A stretch of DNA of 9,085 nt from Acidobacteriaceae bacterium (GTDB lineage: Bacteria; Acidobacteriota; Terriglobia; Terriglobales; Acidobacteriaceae), in assembly GCA_031296355.1 (NCBI GenBank), contig JARLFX010000208.1, forward strand, positions 1 through 9,085, given 5' to 3'. This document shows positions 6,522 to 9,085 of the stretch, one piece after another; positions within the stretch are counted from its first letter, which is position 1; the number at the start of each line of letters is the position of its first letter. The notes beneath the pieces are model-generated. The model was not told where the DNA came from. It saw only the letters and a list, made by a program, of their open reading frames with translations, and did not search any database. The position numbers were made by a program, and so were the translations under genes.

Positions 6522-8393
6522 TCATTGCTTCTGTCCATGAGACGGTACGGCTGCGAGAAGGGTCAAATAGTTGTCCGCCAGCAATCCCTCATAGCCATGG
6601 GGACTGCCATCCCAGGCGGTCCAGTCATAGGTGGTTTCATTCGGGCCGCTTCCTTGGAAGTGCCCATCTTTGAAACCTTTCAGCATGGGCTGGAGGATGG
6701 CATCAGCCTCTTTGTTTCTTCCCAGGATTTGCAGTGCGCGAATCGTGAAGTAAGCAAAACATGCGGAGGCGCCACCGTTCTCATAAATCTGGAAGGTGTC
6801 GGAACCATCTGCTTTCTGCGGTCCGCCCCATCTCTTCTCTGCGATCACATAGTCTTCCCGCCGAATCGGGATCAGGTTTCCTGGAAGTCCCAAGTCAAAG
6901 CGGTTATACCCAACTTCCTTCATCTTCGCCAACAGCCTGTCCCATATCTTGTTCCCCTGTTCGGGTGTTACAAGTCCATAGGTCATGGCGACGCCGCTCA
7001 CAAATAAAAAGTAGTAGTCGTGCAGTTTGCCGTCAGAGCTTTTCCATCCTGCCAGCACGCCCGTCGCTGGATTGTAGAACGTGCTGTAGTAAATGCTTTT
7101 CACTCTTTCCGCACGGCTTTTGTAGCTGGCCGCGTCTCCGGAATGACCCAACCCCGCCGCAATTTCCGCCATGCCCTCGAATGCCTTGCAGGCGAGCGCA
7201 TTCGCGTATGCGTCTTTGTGTCCAAAACCAACAGTGTCCCACCAACTGGAAGGCCGCACAAGATACTTTGCCGGCCAGGAACCGGAGTTTCCGCTCAAGG
7301 GATATTCCATCAGCCCATCGCCATCCACGTCGGCCTCAATCAGCTTGTCGGCCCAGCTTTGGATGACCGAATAGTTGCGTTTGCTCCAAGCCTCATCGTG
7401 ACTTGCTTGCACATATATGGTTGCGGCGATCAGCAGCGATGGATAACTGTCCAGAAAGTCGTAGGCCAGCATGGGAGTGTTCTTATATTCCTTCAGCCCG
7501 TAAGCTGACATACCGCCGATATAGCGGTCCAAAGTTTGCCGGATGAGATCAAGCGCGCTCAAGCCTTCAGCAAGAGGTGGCATGGAAGCAGCCATCGTTG
7601 CATATTCAAAAACAGTGTCGGCGCAAGTGTCACTGGCGGAGTTATTCGCCAGCGCGCGCCGCCGCGGATTGAGTTGGAGAATGCTTAGAAAATCGCGGCG
7701 GTATCCGTCGTACTTCGGATCTGCTTCAGTACTTGCGTTATGAGGGTAGATACAGGTTACGTCAAGCCGATATTCAATCTGCGGTTGGTGCCTGTTAGCG
7801 GGCGGAAAGCTGACGCGGACAAAATCTTCTGTGCGACGCGATGCATCGTAGCCAAGGCTTACATTCGGCGTACTCGTTGTGATGAGAATGGTGCCGCGTA
7901 CCGGAAAGTGCAAAAGCGCGGGCAAGGAAATTGCACCCTCGTCATCAACAAGTCCAAGCAAAGTGGCATGGCTGCGGATGGGGTCAAAATTGAGAACCAG
8001 AGGTTCGTGCCGGTTGTCGGCAGAATATGTTGAGCGGACAACAATGCCTGAATCGCTGAACTTGAAGCTCCATGCAGGATCGCCTTTTGTTTCCGGCAAA
8101 CGGTATTCAACTGTGGAGTCGGTGCAAGAGGCGCGGTAAGCTCGTTCCACAGGCGGCAGGGGCAGCATGACATTGTCGTCTAGATGGTTTTGCCCTAGCG
8201 AATCGACCGAGAGCACGGCAATGTTCGGCTGATTGGTGGCCATCTGCACGCGCAAAAATCGAGAACGGTATTCGAATTTAGGCGCGGCGTTTTGAGCAGC
8301 ATATCCAGTTTGGGCTCTAAGCCGAGGCAGTTGCTCTGCCGCTGCCACCGCTCCAACCGCAAGTTTTACAAATTCCCGCCGCGTCCGTTTCAT
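6522..8393 (-). CDS. Tat-exported six-hairpin ((alpha/alpha)6) glycosidase-like protein, family not recognised
   Basis: A 623-residue protein with a Tat leader, TRREFVKLAVGAVAA (residues 4-18), and likely cleavage after LRA near residue 27. Residues 30 to about 240 look beta-rich. The rest is helical with features of (alpha/alpha)6 glycosidases: DVDGDGLMEYP (355-365), SSWWDTVGFGHKDAYANAL (382-400), YENGGASACFAYFTIRAL (537-554) and WDGSPHGYEG (594-603). DGDGL-x-E and Y-x-NGG segments recur in six-hairpin families such as GH63 and GH78, and their acidic residues are catalytic candidates, but I cannot assign a numbered family. I start at ATG 8393 because AAAGAGG sits 5 bases ahead and the Tat motif follows immediately. 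The longer in-frame ATG at 8462 would overlap the upstream gene by 11 bases and put 23 residues before the Tat signal. Context suggests it acts on the same glycan as its neighbours; the substrate is unknown. Confidence 0.75.
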   Translation of the reverse strand: MKRTRREFVKLAVGAVAAAEQLPRLRAQTGYAAQNAAPKFEYRSRFLRVQMATNQPNIAVLSVDSLGQNHLDDNVMLPLPPVERAYRASCTDSTVEYRLPETKGDPAWSFKFSDSGIVVRSTYSADNRHEPLVLNFDPIRSHATLLGLVDDEGAISLPALLHFPVRGTILITTSTPNVSLGYDASRRTEDFVRVSFPPANRHQPQIEYRLDVTCIYPHNASTEADPKYDGYRRDFLSILQLNPRRRALANNSASDTCADTVFEYATMAASMPPLAEGLSALDLIRQTLDRYIGGMSAYGLKEYKNTPMLAYDFLDSYPSLLIAATIYVQASHDEAWSKRNYSVIQSWADKLIEADVDGDGLMEYPLSGNSGSWPAKYLVRPSSWWDTVGFGHKDAYANALACKAFEGMAEIAAGLGHSGDAASYKSRAERVKSIYYSTFYNPATGVLAGWKSSDGKLHDYYFLFVSGVAMTYGLVTPEQGNKIWDRLLAKMKEVGYNRFDLGLPGNLIPIRREDYVIAEKRWGGPQKADGSDTFQIYENGGASACFAYFTIRALQILGRNKEADAILQPMLKGFKDGHFQGSGPNETTYDWTAWDGSPHGYEGLLADNYLTLLAAVPSHGQKQ

Positions 8394-8398
8394 CGATG

Positions 8399-8405
8399 CC
8401 TCTTT
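8399..8405 (-). promoter_or_regulatory. Ribosome binding site deciding the start of the six-hairpin protein
   Basis: Minus-strand AAAGAGG lies 5 bases before ATG 8393 and leads straight into the Tat motif. It favours this start over the ATG at 8462, which lies inside the end of the upstream gene. Confidence 0.7.
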
Positions 8406-8451
8406 CGTGTTCTGGCATGATCTGCTTATTTGCGATTGCAATTCAAATCTC

Positions 8452-9085
8452 TCAACGATCATGGTCTGTCATCAGCCGCACCATCGTGACTCCGTGGGCC
8501 GGTACATGGGAAGAATAGGTTTCAGAAAATGATCCGAGGTCATGCTGGCGCCAGAGATCGCGTACCGTTTGTTTTCCGCTCAATCCAAGTTCCTTCCAGT
8601 CGGCCGAAATGGACCGAGGTGTGCTGGTCAGGTTGAACAGACCGACGGCAACCGAGCCGTCGTCAAGAGGTTTTTCCAAAATGAATTCCTCTGCGGTCTT
8701 GCGCACAATGACAGCCTGCCTCCCCAACGAATTCTGATTGACATCGATAACTTCAGAGTTACACAACACATTGAGGGTAAATGCGTCCAGTTTGCTCATG
8801 TCACCAGAGAAGATGAGAGGTGAAGCCATCAGAGACCACATCGACATGTAGCTGTATTGCTCGTCGTGCGTGAGAGATGTAAGTCGGGCAGGGGTTTTTG
8901 AATTCATGGCGTCGCCTATGGTTCCGATGAGAATGTAATCGGGATCGTTCCACCCGCCGGGTCCTGCGTATTGGCTGAGTGCTGCGTTGGCAAGGCCAAC
9001 CTCATAGAACCCAGGTAGAATCGTGGTCGGTGCCAATCCCACGTCGTTCGTGGTTCGCCACGATTGCCCACCGACTTCGCGTCCC
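8452..9085 (-). CDS. GH27 alpha-galactosidase-type enzyme, C-terminal half (5' end outside window)
   Basis: The frame is open to the window edge, so 210 C-terminal residues are visible. They begin with GREVGGQSWRTTNDV, which matches the GH27 acid/base segment (compare HWRNFADI in human alpha-galactosidase A); the Asp encoded at 9045-9043 is the likely acid/base. Next come AGPGGWNDPDYILIG, MSMWSLMASPLIFSGDM and DVNQNSLGRQ, all standard GH27 landmarks, then a C-terminal beta domain of about 90 residues. GH27 enzymes are retaining and release terminal alpha-galactose or alpha-GalNAc, with some acting on beta-L-arabinopyranose. The nucleophile and any signal peptide lie outside. A GTG at 9042 could be mistaken for the start, but conserved GH27 residues are encoded upstream of it. 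The next gene starts 58 bases after its stop. Family is firm; specificity is open. Confidence 0.92.
   Translation of the reverse strand, partial: GREVGGQSWRTTNDVGLAPTTILPGFYEVGLANAALSQYAGPGGWNDPDYILIGTIGDAMNSKTPARLTSLTHDEQYSYMSMWSLMASPLIFSGDMSKLDAFTLNVLCNSEVIDVNQNSLGRQAVIVRKTAEEFILEKPLDDGSVAVGLFNLTSTPRSISADWKELGLSGKQTVRDLWRQHDLGSFSETYSSHVPAHGVTMVRLMTDHDR

Noticed and set aside
8394..8462. Start of the six-hairpin protein at ATG 8462, giving translational overlap with the GH27 gene.
   Set aside because: The ATG at 8393 has a strong ribosome site and opens directly into the Tat signal; the extra 23 residues would bury the signal and look non-coding.
1..9085. CRISPR array, tRNA, rRNA, insertion sequence or phage attachment site.
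   Set aside because: I saw no regularly spaced repeats, cloverleaf-like segments, transposase motifs or flanking terminal repeats in the window.

Overview
The window is a run of six co-directional genes, all on the minus strand, with both end genes cut by the window edges. Base composition is moderately GC-rich. Three of the four glycosidase-type proteins have a visible twin-arginine (RR) leader; the N-terminus of the fourth lies outside the window. Tat-exported sugar hydrolases combined with an oxygen-sensitive glycyl radical enzyme suggest a glycan-degrading bacterium able to live without oxygen. Acidobacteriota is my best guess and Verrucomicrobiota or Planctomycetota are alternatives; this rests on gene style, not on a marker gene.

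Layout in transcription order (right to left): (1) 9085-8452, C-terminal half of a GH27 alpha-galactosidase-type enzyme, 5' end outside the window; (2) 8393-6522, a large Tat-exported protein that looks like an (alpha/alpha)6 'six-hairpin' glycosidase of no family I can name; (3) 6390-5047, a GH29 alpha-L-fucosidase; (4) 4973-2805, a GH36-like alpha-galactosidase-type protein; (5) 2474-252, a pyruvate formate-lyase/glycerol-dehydratase-type glycyl radical enzyme (GRE); (6) 203-1, the N-terminus of its radical SAM activating enzyme, cut by the window edge. Gaps inside the glycosidase block are 58, 131 and 73 bases. The GRE is set apart by 330 bases holding a good sigma70-type promoter (TTGACG, 17-base spacer, TGTAAT), a palindrome abutting the -35 box and a leader hairpin, so it and its activase probably form a separate transcription unit.

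Working model (inference): the exported enzymes strip terminal galactose- and fucose-type residues from a plant or host glycan, and the cytosolic GRE carries out an anaerobic radical step, possibly on a product of that glycan. The GRE is the most interesting part. It has the catalytic cysteine and the C-terminal glycyl-radical motif, but the Cys-x-Glu signature of the dehydratase/lyase GREs is Cys-His-Trp here. Its reaction is therefore probably not propanediol or glycerol dehydration, despite the fucosidase nearby.
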